The notes under the pieces were generated by a model. It was not told where the DNA came from. It did not search any database and worked only from the letters and a program-made list of their open reading frames with translations. The position numbers were made by a program, and so were the translations under genes. From NCBI GenBank assembly GCA_012934845.2, contig WNNJ02001949.1:1-64000 (forward strand): DNA of 64,000 nt, in the 5' to 3' direction. This stretch comes from Pomphorhynchus laevis (taxonomy: Eukaryota; Acanthocephala; Palaeacanthocephala; Echinorhynchida; Pomphorhynchidae). Shown piece by piece: positions 44,901-57,249 of the stretch. Position 1 is the first letter of the stretch. The number at the start of each line of letters is the position of its first letter.

Positions 44901-47900
44901 AATTTATTGTTTTAACAATAAAGAAGCACCTTTGGTGATTGCCACAGCACCTTTACTGCGCTATGGTAAATATAATTCTGGAAAGGATTTTGATCACTTT
45001 CGTTCGCTGCTTCGTTGTATATTTTTTATAATTTTGTCCTCAGAATGGACAAAAACAGTCCATCCTGAGGCCAAAGCATTTAGCTAATAGTTAGCTACCA
45101 AAACAGTCAGCTATCGAAATAATTTCACAAAATGAAAAATAATAATAATTTCACTAAATAATAATAACAACTAGGCGCGCATTGTTATTTTTCGTTGTTG
45201 AATTATTCATGAATTCTAAGCTGTCTGGAATCTTTTGCAAAGTTGGTTCGACTTTGCAAAATTATTATTTCACTAAATATTATTTCACAAATATATTCAA
45301 TATATTTCAATATATTCAAATATATTCAATTATTTCACTAAATAATAAAAATAATAATAATTTCACTCTCTCCACTAATTAAATATAATTTAGTTTAATT
45401 GAAAATGATCTTTAGATGCTAAATATAGTTTATTAAATATTAAAAGAAATGGTGAATTGCTTGCCACACAAATTTAAAAATGTATACCCCAACTTACAGC
45501 TAGTGTCGTAATTCAAATAGTGTGCGTTAATAAGTCTTACTTCTTTACTGTGATTTGAACACAACGAACCGGATTTGGGATTAAGTTAAATATGAAAGAG
45601 CTACTTATAACACTGCTGTTAAAGTAAGCAAAATATAAAATTTGACTTTTAATCGTAAAACTTTTAATCCATTGTAATCTTGAGCTGTCTTATACGAAGA
45701 CATTTGAGCCAAGTGGAAATATTAATCTGACAAAATTGTCAGACTCTGGCCAGGACTAATAAAACTGCTATTTAAATTATTTCAATTTCTGCCATATTCG
45801 CTTTTGTTATATTTTATTAAATATTTCGATAAATATTAAAATTATAAATATTCGCTATATAAATTCTTTACCAGTCAAGTGTACCGGTTGCTTGATGTAA
45901 TGCGTATCTGTTGTTACGCGCTGCACTACGTTGCTTCAACTTTTTGATCGATGTTGATTTTATTGTTGATGATGAATTACAGCCATTCTGTTGAGGGTTT
46001 GCGATTTGCACGGAATGCAAAATAATACTCCTTGCCTGAGGATGGCTATTCTCGTCGTCGCCATTAAAGTCATTACGGCGATTGTTTAAAATTTGCACTG
46101 GGATATTTCTGATTTGTTGCTGTGATGTGGTCCTGAGAAAAGGATTCTCAAATGATTGGAAAGAAGTTGTTGTAGAATCAGTAGATCTGTTGACGCTTCT
46201 ACTGTTTCTACAATGTGACGGATTTGCTGTTGCAGCTGTTGTTGTAAAAGAATGCGTACCACTTTTATCTGAAGGAAAGTGATTTTCGTATTTTTTTGGC
46301 TGCTGTCTGTACAATGTTTCAACTGTTTTATCAACTGTGATATGTTTTTCCTCAATACGTTTCGTCGTTGTTCGACGTTCAATAAAATTCATATCATCAT
46401 TGTCCAAACTATCCGTGTACACATCCTCGGATGTAAGTTGTGGATCTGATGATGAATCTGCTACGCAGAACGTCTTGCTGCCAGTGACCCAACATTTATC
46501 GCTTTCATTATTTCTGTTTGCCGAGCTTTGTCGCTTCTTGAATTCTTCGCCACTGAAATTGCGTGTTATGTTATTTTGTTCTCTCCTACTCGCCATGGCG
46601 GCTGAAGCGAACGGCATGGCAGGTTGAGCGGCATTGTTCCTTGTAGCACTAGCCAGTCTAGGTTTGGCAGCGTTCCTTTTTTGGTGATGTATGTATTCAC
46701 GAATTTTTGCTAGATGTCCACCACGATTATCAACAGAAGTACCGTGATGATCTAATTGAACTGGTGTATGTTGTAATGGCGCCGGGTTACCGTGATAAAA
46801 TTCTTTCTCGCCTTCACTGTATATTTCTAGTACATTTTTGTATAAATTAAGGTCATCATCATTAATCAATGTTGCAGAAGTATTTGGCCTGACTTCTCTC
46901 TTCATCACGTTATCGTACCTTGGACAATCATCGCCCATTTCATTTTCCTGATATTCTTCACGTAATACTTCACTCTTCGCCCGATCTAAGGTCTCTGTCC
47001 AGCAATCGTAAACGTTGTTCTTATTGTCGTACAGCTTAATCTGTCTTAAACGAATGTCCTCTGTCCATTCTTCGAAGAACACATCATCAGAAAAATTCGA
47101 TGAAAGTTCCTCATTGACTACTTCGTTTTTATTCGACGACGCTTCTCTATTTGTATCGGACCATCGCTGCGGTTCTAAAGAATTAATGGATTTCAGTAAT
47201 AATTCGACATCTTATTTTTGACATGAGCTTATGTTAAACACTCGCCCTTTTAAACAAATTGAAAATTGAAACAAATTTTACATCTGCTCTTTTAAACAAT
47301 GAGAGGAAGTAAAAAGTTTGTCAATTGTTACGTTGAGCATTGTTAAATTTGATACGTGATAAAGATCAACAAATATTTTACGTTTTTGAAAATGTAATTT
47401 TCAAAAATTAATATGTGTAATAATATTTTTTATTACATATAAACATATTACATATTAAACTTATTTCATCATTCTTAAAATGATTTAATCAGATAATGAT
47501 TATAATTTTAAAAATGCATTATGTTATTTTATCTATTATTATTTGAATTTTAAATTTAAATAATAAATTAAATTGATAAATTTGATTTATTGTTACATTA
47601 AACAATAATTTGATAGTAATTTAAATTTTATATTTTAACTTGATATACATATAAAATCTTATTAATAATTATTTATTATTTGTAATTATTTATAGTTATT
47701 TAATTTTTTATTTATTAAAAAATTTGTAAATAATAGTAAATTAAATTAATAAATATTATTTATTAATAAATTAAATAGTAATTAAATAGTATTTAATTTA
47801 TTGCATTTAATATTTTAAATGCAATAAATTATATAACTCTTATATAACAATTATTTCTTATGTATAATTATTTGTAGTCATAATTATTTATAGTTATTTA

Positions 47901-50900
47901 TAGTTATATAGTAATTTAATAAATTAAATAGTCATTTAATAGTAATTTAAATAAAGAATTATTGGAGCGAGATCAAAAAAGAGGAAAAATGTTATCTGAT
48001 ATTTCGCTACCCTTAGCGAAATATTTTGTTTGAATATAAATATAATATATAATATTTTTTTCAGAAAATTAAAAAATTTTTGAAGATGCTAACAGAGGTC
48101 AGTTTAATATCAAATAATGTTTTCCCCTTTCTTGATTCAACTCCAATAATTCCTTTATCAATAATGGATCATTATAAACTATATTCAGTAATTTAAATTT
48201 CAAATTTCAACTTTAAATAAATTATTTAAAATCCTTTATAACAATTATTTATTATTCATTATTATTTATTATTTAAATATTTATTATTTAATTATTTAAA
48301 TTTTATAGAATACGTAGACGCACTGAGCTAATCTGATTTATAAGATACTAACAGATCAAGTCATTGCAAAAGCAATTGCTTTATAAAATAGAAAATCTGT
48401 TCAGATACAAAAATATTAATCCCAACTAGCATTGTGGCAGATATGGTAACACTACGAGAAAATCGTATTAGGGGTCGAAACCTGATACCTTACAGTTCCT
48501 CCCGATGACCTCTAATCCTTATTCTGATACAACGTCTGTTATTTATTAGTCAATTCATAAAAATGACGTTTATTTTAAATTTCAATTTTTTATTTTAACT
48601 TGATTTAAATTATAAAAAATCTTAAAACAATTATTTATTTTATTATTTAATTATTAAATTTAATAATTAAATTTTTATTATATTTTATTTAATTATTATA
48701 ATTATTAAATAATTAAATTAAATACATAGACTCAGTTAGTTGATTTTAATTTGTTCTACTGACATTTAGAACTGATACCTTACAGTTCCTCCCGATGACC
48801 TCTAATCCTTATTCTGATACAACGTCTGTTATTTATTAGTCAATTCATAAAAATGACGTTTATTTTAAATTTTATTTTTTATTTTTATTTTTATTTTTTA
48901 ACTTGATTTAAATTATAGAAAATCTAAAAACAATTATTAATTTTATTATTTAATTATTAAATTTTGATTTAGCATTATGTTTTGTTTATTTAATAATTAA
49001 ATTAAATACGTAGACTCAGTTAGCTGATTTAATTATTTAAAAAAATTATCAGGAAGAATATATTGATAAAATATTTCAAATATTTGAATCTTAATGAACC
49101 CGTTAATAAAATAAACTGCTATATTATCTGTTTTCTATACCTATTACTCAGGAGTACGTTATTTATTATCCTATTTATTATGTATGTTCAATTTTATTTG
49201 ATACCCTAGTTTTAAATGAATTTATTAAATTATTTAAATGTTTTTAAAGAAAGCCAATATCTATACGGAGTATAATTTCCACTCAAGAGTTTAAATCATT
49301 TTATTATTTTTACTTTAATTACATAATATATTTTATGCAATAAAATATATTATGTTACGATGCGAACAATATCTACTCGAAAGGATTGGCGTTTTAAAAA
49401 AGGCAATTTGATTAAGACAACTTTTCTACATCAAAATAATGACTAACCTTAAATCGAAAATTTTATTAGCGTGCTAATATTAGTAATAATAATATGCTAA
49501 ACACATATTTCAGCTTGCGGTTTTTCATTCTAGCATCTACATTTTCATTTAACCTATCAAGTCATATTCAACTTGTATATTTTATTCTAAATTTGATTAA
49601 GTCAGTAAAGGTTGCCATTCGATTGTATTTCGAGTTTTGATTCTTTAAATTATTTTTTATAAAGTATTACAATTCAAATTTTTTCGGTGCATAATTTTGT
49701 TTTAATATCAAGAACTCAGTGATACGAGTATATTTTTGAAACAAGGAAATTTACACAGTATATTGCACAGTATTGTAGATTTAACACAATGTCATTGTTT
49801 TGGGTATAGTTTCACTACATGACACTATATTTTAGTGAATTAAATAAAATCAGCCAAAATTTGTAATTAAAGATAAAAATACAAAAACAGAACATTGATA
49901 AAATTTTATTTTAATCAAAAACTTTGTTTTTATAAAAGCCAAACGTTCACGTGTTATGCAAAATATAAAATTAAAGTATCGTTAAAATTAATATTTATTC
50001 ATCTCCAAGAAACTTTGCAAAAAAGCTCTGCAAAATTAAAAGTTAAATTAAAAGTTAACTTAATTAACTTATTACATTTGTGTTTCGTATTAATTATTTA
50101 CACGGATTGATATTTTACTCAAAGAAAATGAACTTCATTTTTTTAATTGTTGAACGTGTAGTTATTTTTAAAATGTTTATACTGAATGCTCAATTTTACA
50201 TTTGTAATATCAATCACTAGGAAATAATCACATCTGAAATATTAATTAATTATCGTTAATAATCACAATTTATCTTAATCTATAATATGCTATAAATATT
50301 AAGCTACGCTTAATATTTATATTAATAATACAAGATATTGGTAAATATCTTGAGATTTTTGTGTCAAAAAATAATATTTAATAATTGAGATTATAAGAAT
50401 AATTATTAATTTTACATTAGTTATATCAATCACTAGGAAATAATCACATCTAAAATATAAAATTAAAGTATCGTTTATATTAATATTTATCCATCTTCAG
50501 GAAACTTTGCAAATAGGCTTTGTAAAGTTTAAAAAAATAGTTTGAAGATTAATAATCTAAATGAACTAAATTAGGATAATATTTAATCGTCAAAATTTTT
50601 AATTAAAAAACGTATTATGTTAAATGTTTATAAACAAAAGCTCGAATATTTGAACGAATCGACATCTGAACTAACCGCATGTCATGACTATTTGTAGTCA
50701 TTACTACAAATAGACGAAAATTTTGGTAGAAAATTTTGAAAATTTTCTACAATTCAAGTATTACGTATTGACTTTAAAACGCGTGGCATTACGGCTTAGC
50801 ATTACGATATTAAGAAGTTGTAATGAACTGAATTTAGATAATATTGGAAAATTAGAATTAAATATTTATCAAAAATCGTTAATATTAATATTTATCCATC

Positions 50901-53292
50901 TCCAAGAAACCTTGCAAAAAAACTCTGCAAAGTTTAAAAAATAGTTTGAAGATTAATAATCTAAATGAAATAAATTAGGATAATATTTAATCGTCAAAAT
51001 TTTTAATTTAAAGACGTATTATGTTAATTAGTTTAATATCATCTTAAATATTTATAGTTCTATGTGTCTAACCTTTAAGATTGTAAATTAAAATAAAATA
51101 TTTATTTAAAAAATTATTAATTTTAATATTTATCCATCTTCAAGAAACTGCAAAAACGTTTTGCAACGTTTAACAAATAGTTCAAAGATTGATAATTGAA
51201 ATGAATTGAATTAAGATAATATATAATTAATATTTTCTCTTATTTCACAAATAATAAAATAATTTATATAATAAGATCAAATAACTGTATAATATATCTA
51301 ATACAAAGTATATTATTTATTATCCACCCATTAAAGTTTTCCGCTTAAGATTTTTAATTTATTTAAATTTAGTCAAATTTATTTATATTTATTTAAATTT
51401 ATAAATTTAAGATGATAAATATGAATATAAATTAAATAATAGATTATATACGATGTTTAAGAATTATAGGTCATTAAGAAGAATTGCTATGTTATCATGT
51501 TTCGGCTCCAAATTTCTCGACCCAACATAACAGCGGGGTTAAATACATACTAAAAACGTATTTCCTCTGATGAAATTTGATTATTTAGTGTATCTTATTC
51601 TAATACAAAGTATATTATTTATTATCCATTTTTTAAATTTGCCCGCTTAAGATTTTTAATTTATTTAAATTTAGTCAAATTTATTTATATTTATTTATAT
51701 TTATAAATATAATATATTGGTATAAATATGAATTGAATAATAAATAATAGACGATGTATTAGAATATTTTTATTTTATAAAACTTAAAACAAAAGAGTAA
51801 ATCATGTTTTATCTTTTACTGGAAAATCAAAACAAGTCAACTTCATTTGTAAATTTTCGTCATTGCAATTGGCCTTAGGCAATTTCTTCCCTATTAATAT
51901 TTTTTAATTATTTACAAAATTTAAGAATTTTAAAGTTTAAAAATATGTGCTCTAGTTGCTTTTGTTTCTCAGAGCTTACAATAAAATTGGTCTATGAATA
52001 AATATTCAAAATATTTTTAAGTTGAAAAGCATCGAGTAAAGGCTTAAAAATAATTTATATATTTATATAAAATTTACATTTGACAAATTAATCAAATTAC
52101 TGCTTTTATCGTATTTTTATGTAAATATTAAAATTAATTATCGTCATCTGTAAAGAGAATGTGCCAGATGATGATATTTCGTTTCTTTAAATTATTTAGT
52201 CACTTAATTAATGAATATGTGACATTAATGAGTTACTAAATGAAGTCAAGTGGCATTTAGTCACTTGGTTAAATAATTCATATGGTCAAAACATTAACAA
52301 TCTTAACGTAAAGATATTCGTACCTGTAAACATTAAAGATGATATCAATTCAAGTCACATTATATTTTTTAATAAGAAAAATATGTAGATTATTGATTGT
52401 ATTCGTATGACGGACATACGTTCACTACTGCACTCTGGCAATTTTATAAATATTTTTCGATGAGACGTAGACGTGTTGGGAGGTAAATAAACGAGAATAG
52501 ATATGTCTACTAATCCAATTTTTCGGAGTTTTGCATATATACAATACATTAGTAATAAACGATTAATAAACGGGTAATTATTATACAATACATATATATC
52601 GTATGTATCGCATATATATGTATATATACTGACTAACTTGTATTATAGCTGGCTACATAATAGCTGTAGCTATCAGCTCACATTACGACAGAAAGCATGT
52701 TGTCCAGACAACTCCACAGGGCGGGACTCATCAGTGGACGTCCTTGTATCATCGTTGTTTCGTTCCTTAGCATACACTATTTTGACGATAAACATGGTGG
52801 TCCTTTATCAGATTGAAATGATGCAACGAAATCGTCTTGTTAGTAGTCTGTGGAATTTCATTTTGTTGAGATAAAATACAAGTTAGTCGAAGAGGTCCGG
52901 AAATATCTCAACAAAATGAAATTCAACCCACTACCAACAAGACGATTTCAATGCATCATTGTATATATATCGCAAATATATGTATATATCCCAATACATA
53001 TGTATCGCATATATATAATACATTAGTAATAAATAATAATACACTCATTATTTTATATAAAATTGTAATGTACGCATTTTGTAATCGCATATTCTTAATA
53101 CATTTAATAAAATTTAAATGTCTTACGAGCGTTTTTGCCGTTTTGTGATGGAAACATTTTTGCTGGACTTCGCAGTACTCTGACTGCGGTTGCCTGACTA
53201 TTTCTGACACCTTTCGATTCGGACTTTCTTCTAAGCGATCTTCTGTTTTTGTCCGGATTTAGCGAATCGCTACAGCACTTGTTGCAATCTCG
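41948..53292 (-). CDS. Unrecognised Asn/Ser/Thr/Gln-rich protein, last three exons (at least 556 aa)
   Basis: Exons on the minus strand are 53,292-53,127, 47,174-45,872 and 42,149-41,948. Acceptors are TATTTTAG, ATTCTTTAG and ATATTTTAG; donors are C|GTAAGA and TG|GTAAAG. The phases match (C|AA giving Gln; TG|T giving Cys) and total 1,671 nt ending TAA. Exon one is basic (CNKCC, RRSLRRKSESKG, VRVLRSPAKMFP). The long middle exon has an acidic start (DDVFFEEWTEDIRLRQ) and a low-complexity N/S/T/Q-rich body. The last exon is polar (DNELEKYLLSSSGDC) and ends PYRFNIF. No domain or family was recognised. The first exon here starts in phase 0 after an AG, so the true start lies further right. The stop is about 150 bp from the PA2G4 stop, tail to tail. 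Confidence 0.7.
42311..42676. repeat. Tandem duplication of 183 bp, apparently identical
   Basis: Bases 42,311-42,493 and 42,494-42,676 read the same throughout by eye, each starting GAAATTAATCAATTTAAGAT. Each unit contains overlapping inverted repeats built on GATAACATATTATC and ATGATGTTATCAT. Such identity implies a very recent duplication or an assembly error. It lies in the second linked intron of the minus-strand gene. Confidence 0.9.
43155..44400 (+). mobile_element. Penelope-like element, RT plus GIY-YIG endonuclease, with inverted 5' part
   Basis: On the plus strand are RYVDDTLIILKTPYDPDRFL (about 43,532, RT catalytic block), a frame from about 43,598 with VLSFLDVNIIRSPTNIVET and LFFRSKEICSS (the segment after the RT core in Penelope elements), and near 44,195 VYIGQTEQGLAKRINQHKYS, the core of a GIY-YIG endonuclease. 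The N-terminal block (MSDNGGCFVVLKIPEYISL) lies at 43,155-43,379 on the minus strand, so the 5' part is inverted relative to the rest. Most of the RT core is missing and the frames are broken. Confidence 0.8.
44540..44740. repeat. Inverted repeat with hammerhead-ribozyme-like core in each arm
   Basis: The two arms, about 65-70 bp, lie at 44,525-44,591 and 44,673-44,740. Each reads CTGATGA, a 5-bp helix (GTCAT/ATGAC), GAAA, then a 3-bp helix (ACG/CGT) with loop GCATT. The minus-strand copy ends in GTC, the plus-strand copy in GTT. Core and helices II and III fit a hammerhead; a contiguous helix I could not be found. The centre has two copies of a segment containing CTCCTCTGTATCCAGCA. Penelope elements are known to carry hammerheads at their ends, and one lies immediately to the left. 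Confidence 0.6.
44741..45871. other. AT-rich intron sequence
   Basis: It contains one clear hairpin at about 45,040-45,073 (CCTCAGAATGGAC and GTCCATCCTGAGG arms) and an (AAT)-rich stretch at 45,130-45,370. No coding feature was found. Confidence 0.5.
47175..48481. other. AT-rich start of the 6-kb intron of the minus-strand gene
   Basis: Largely TAAT/ATTTA-type sequence. A short hairpin ATTTCGCTA...TAGCGAAAT lies near 48,000-48,025, and GAAGATGCTAACAG near 48,085 resembles the Penelope-type terminal repeats. Otherwise nothing was recognised. Confidence 0.5.
48482..49035. repeat. Tandem pair of a 290-bp repeat
   Basis: Two units (48,482-48,771 and 48,772 to about 49,035) share CTGATACCTTACAGTTCCTC and TCTGATACAACGTCTGTTAT, and both end near GACTCAGTTAG. 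Related single copies occur at 40,685 and, inverted, at 51,465 and 62,700. No protein is encoded. Confidence 0.75.
49779..50400. repeat. Dispersed repeat, copy 2 (first copy at 2,319-2,970)
   Basis: Same sequence and orientation as 2,319-2,970, with a central difference at 49,976-50,041. There this copy carries the small repeat seen three more times at 50,460-51,230. Confidence 0.75.
50460..51230. repeat. Three clustered copies of a 110-165-bp repeat
   Basis: Copies begin near 50,470, 50,880 and 51,115. Each has TTAATATTTATCCATCT, then AAGAAAC or AGGAAAC with TTGCAAA-type runs, then ATAGTTTGAAGATTAATAAT or a close variant. The first two also share GATAATATTTAATCGTCAAA. A partial fourth copy is inside the dispersed repeat at 49,976. 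Confidence 0.7.
51231..52816. other. AT-rich intron sequence with short repeats
   Basis: Two related stretches (about 51,290-51,420 and 51,590-51,710) share TAATACAAAGTATATTATTT. A member of the 48,482 repeat family lies inverted at about 51,465-51,600. A less AT-rich stretch at 52,640-52,800 has no reading frame that looks genuine. Confidence 0.5.
52817..52960. repeat. 57-bp inverted repeat (foldback)
   Basis: The arms are 52,817-52,873 and 52,904-52,960, with about six mismatches and a 30-bp spacer. Both contain GAAATCGTCTTGTT and GAATTTCATTTTGTTGAGAT in the appropriate orientation. It lies just downstream of the 53,127 donor, inside the intron. Nature unknown. Confidence 0.85.
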
Positions 53293-54662
53293 CTAAAATA
53301 CGAAGAACATTTTTAATTCTCTAACTGTGCCTTTTTATTTAGTATGAATGACTAAAGATTCCGTTACCGTATCTCCAACTAGATTAATTACAAAAAGATT
53401 TTATAAATGTTGCATCCACGGAAGTTTGTGTGAGTTACCGCTTGTGTTGCTAATTTATGCCAATCTCGATATGATGTCTGATTGCTGAATTGATTAAATT
53501 TCTGGTTTACAGTCATTAAAACATTGCACACTGATCAATTAAACAAAACAATTACTGCAAGTTGATACTATCATTTTGATAACACCCATATTTCATGAAT
53601 ATCATATCGGTAACTTTAGCTAAATGTGGTCCAATAAAGACAATTCATATTTATGAAAATAAGCATCTATTTTGCCATTCAGCCTGCGCAATAATTCGAT
53701 ATTTATAGATGTCATTTAACCCGTAAGAATAAAATCATGTTGCTTACAGTCAGTATTTTCGACTATTTAAATGCTGTAGCGATCAAATAAACGCTTGTTT
53801 CCGATTTTATTGGATGTAGCTATAAAAATTGCAATCTAATAGATTCCAAATCGTGATATTATGTACTCATGTATTTAGAAATAGTTTTATTGACAGAATA
53901 TCTTTATAATTATAAAATTGTTTAATTAATCATAAACAATTAAATAAATTAACTTTTATCAAAATAGGAAAATGCAATACGTTTTTTTAATTAAATAAAA
54001 CAATTTGCGGATAAAATTTTTATTCGTTTTGTTACTCCAAGGCATTTTGTTTTTAGTTTAGAATGTATTTTTGGATCGTGTTTATAATCCCCATTTGTAT
54101 GGAACTAAGTTATCATTTATTCAAATTTTAATCATGTCACTCTTAACAGCTTACAAAATCACTTTATAAATGGTTTTTCTAAATCCATAAAGGGAGTTTC
54201 TTTATATAAAGTGATTTGGAAAATTCTTTCAGATTTGTATGCAATTTGAATGTAAGGCACGAGTGCATGTGTCACCAGTTGTTTAAACAATTATGTCTAT
54301 GGAAGAATTGTGTTAAATTTTTAATGTAAAACACGAATAGATCAGTTGTCCTTCTAAAAGACATGTTCCTACCTGCATAGATGATTTATAGAATAAGTTC
54401 AAATCAAGCATGTATCAGCTTAAGCATTAACATTAACTAAGGCAATACTCATTTGTTTATTGAACTATATCATCAAAAATATATTATTCGAAGAAGGAGT
54501 ATTGCATTACGTCTGTAACTTATTTTTATTATGAATTAGGCAAGCATCGTGTTTCACATTGTACTATTATTTTCTAAAGGTCGCCTGCCATTCATAGACG
54601 GCCATTAATAGTTTGTAACTTCAATTGTTGTATATAGTGGATAATATTACAACTTATCAACT
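53293..54662. other. No gene recognised; expected to contain further upstream exon or intron of the minus-strand gene
   Basis: The exon starting at 53,292 is preceded by an acceptor, so this region should begin with intron sequence of that gene. No phase-0 donor with a convincing open frame could be found by eye. Confidence 0.4.
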
Positions 54663-55455
54663 GAAAAACGCATATATTTCGGACATTAAGAGTACCTGGT
54701 AGCCTCCAATCATAGGTTAGTGACGCATACATTTCGGATATATTAGGACTCTTTAGTAGCATCTAATCTTAAAGCAGCTAACGCATACACTTCGGACATA
54801 TTAGGAGTGTCTAGTAGCCACTAATCTTAGGGCAGCGAACGCATACACTTCAGACATATTAGAAGTATCTACTAGCATCCAATCTTAGGGCAATGATGCA
54901 TACATTTTGGACATATTAGGAGTATCTACTAGCATCCAATCTTAGGGCAATGATGCATACATTTTGGACATATTAGGAGTGTCTATTAGCCTCCAATGTA
55001 AGGCAATAAACGCATACATTTCGCGCATATTACCAGTGTCTAGTAGCCTCTGATCTTAGGGATGTGAACGCATACATTTTGCAATATTAGGAGTGTTTAG
55101 TAGCCTTCAATCTTAGTTCAGTGAACGCATACATTTCGCGCATATTAAGAGTGTCTAGTAGCCTCCAATTTTAGGTCAGTGACGCATACATTTCGGATAT
55201 ATTAGAACTCTCTAGTAGCATCTAATCTTAAAGCAGCGAACACATAAACTTCGCGCATATTAGAAGTGTCTAGTAGCCTCAAATCTTAGGACAGGTATGC
55301 ATACATTTCGCGCATATTAGGAGTGTCTAGTAACCTCCTATCTTAGGACAATAAACGCATACATTTCACGAATATTAGGAGTGCCTTGTAGCATTCAATC
55401 TCAGGACAATGAACGCATACATTTTGGACATAAAAAGTGTTTAGTAGCTTCCACT
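54663..55455. repeat. Satellite of about 58 bp, 13-14 units
   Basis: Units of 56-60 bp recur from 54,663 to about 55,455. They are built on ACGCATACATTTCGGACATA, TTAGGAGTGTCTAGTAGCCT and CCAATCTTAGGGCA. Neighbouring units such as those at 54,897 and 54,953 are nearly identical; others differ at many positions, so local homogenisation has occurred. No open frame runs through the array. Confidence 0.9.
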
Positions 55456-57249
55456 AATAGAGCAGTTTCGTCCTTTAAATAATGTTTTTTATTTGTAAAA
55501 AATCAATAGATGTATACCAAAAGCACATTCTTAATGTATTTATGTAATAAATAGGGTGCTAATAACACTATTTTAATAATATTTAAAGCTAAAAAGTACA
55601 TTTTCAATTATAGTTTATGATCAAACTGTATTTTATACAGTTTATAAAGTTTTGATTTTGTGTTTAGGAAATTATTATCTTTGAATTTCCCAACAATAAT
55701 TTTAAGAAAAATATTGATGAATAAATTAATGAATAAATTAATGCTAATTTATTCTAAAATTAATTAACAATTTAATTAATTATTTATTTTACTCTATTTA
55801 ATCGCTAAATGTACTACAATATTACGATTGATAAAAATGCTTTTTCTACTTTTTCTGAAGCAAATTGAAGATAAATGTTTTGTTTGTTGTAATTTTTTTG
55901 ATTTTGCCATGGTATATCATTTGCCGATATTATGTACTTGAATAAAGCCTTTAACGCCACCTAGTCGATTGGTCACATTAAAATGCTTGTCATGCTACTC
56001 ATGTATGTAAATATTTTATCAACTAATGAATGACGGACAATAATTAAAAGTTTAAGAGCATTTTATTTGAATTCATTATATTTGAATCACATCGTGCTGA
56101 ACACAAGTATAGCGTGAACGGCAATCACATGTCTTTTCAAGCGGATTTTAACTTTGGTCGTATTAAATATTTCTTTGGGATTTATAACTGCATCTCTTCA
56201 GTTCATTTTTGTTTCTTCAAATCAGAGCTCGGAAATATCTCGCTTTCAAGTATATCACAATGTTGTTCTTCTGACTATATTTTGCTTCTGTTGTGTCGAA
56301 GAATATTGACTGCAATTATCTTACTAGTGAGCTATCTAATGTCTAATTAATCCATTGGGAATAGTTTGTAAAACGTGTACTTGAACGTATATTTTATTGA
56401 GTAACATAATTTCATAACAAACTTTCCGAATAATATTTTCCTTCATATTGCCTATGTTGCAAATCAAATATTGTTTATAGCAAAAAATTACATAAGTTCA
56501 TAATTATGGAGAGATTTAACAATGTAAAATAATTGAATCTCTAAACGGGGACACCGATGATGTGTGCTTAGAATCAAGGACGTGTTTTGAACCCATCTAA
56601 TTGATGAGGTTATTTAAAACTTAGTCACGTATATGACTACCACTTAAAAGGAAATTGTCGCATCACGTAAGAATGAAATTGATTCTATCTGATGAATTAA
56701 AATCGTACAATTTTGCTATTTTTTAGCTAATAATAGTTAACTGCAAAGAGGCACGAATAGGTGAGTGATGCAGGTTAAGGAGTAATGATACTCAAAATAG
56801 ATACAGTTTATAAGATAATAATAAATACATTGTAAAACTCAGGATTAGTTTATTTGTCCCAGTTCTTTAATATTTCAGATAGTATAAAAAAGCTTACAGC
56901 TGATTAAATAACTGTGCGCTATTATTTTCATAATTTGTAAAACAGTTCAAAGCATATCATTGTTGGATATAAACCTTAGGAATTATGTTGAATCCATCAT
57001 ACTCACGCTTTGATTTTTAATGTCAAATCGTATGATTTTAAAGGGTATTGACTACAGCTTTGATTTTTAATGTATGGAGAGAATTTCAGTAGAGAGAATT
57101 TTAAGTAATTTGGACGACAATTGGAGTTTGAAGTATAGTGAGGCACATCTAATAAGAAACGATGAGTCGTAAAGTGTGATGGAATGTACGAGACGTGATA
57201 ATAGAGTATGTGGAACATTAGTAGATGGACCGATGTGCTCAGCACATCC
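55456..57249. other. AT-rich sequence, no gene seen
   Basis: An open plus-strand frame at 56,114-56,350 lacks an ATG near its start or any known motif. Nothing else was recognised. Confidence 0.45.

Noticed and set aside
45868-47082. A single-exon 404-aa gene
   Set aside because: The start is a GTG with the frame open upstream to an acceptor, and the last two codons are a phase-2 donor that joins a matching exon at 42,149.
52694-52734. Hammerhead core on the minus strand (CTGATGAGTCC...GGAC)
   Set aside because: The helix is good, but the following bases are AACA and not GAAA, so the conserved core is absent. It may be a decayed relative.
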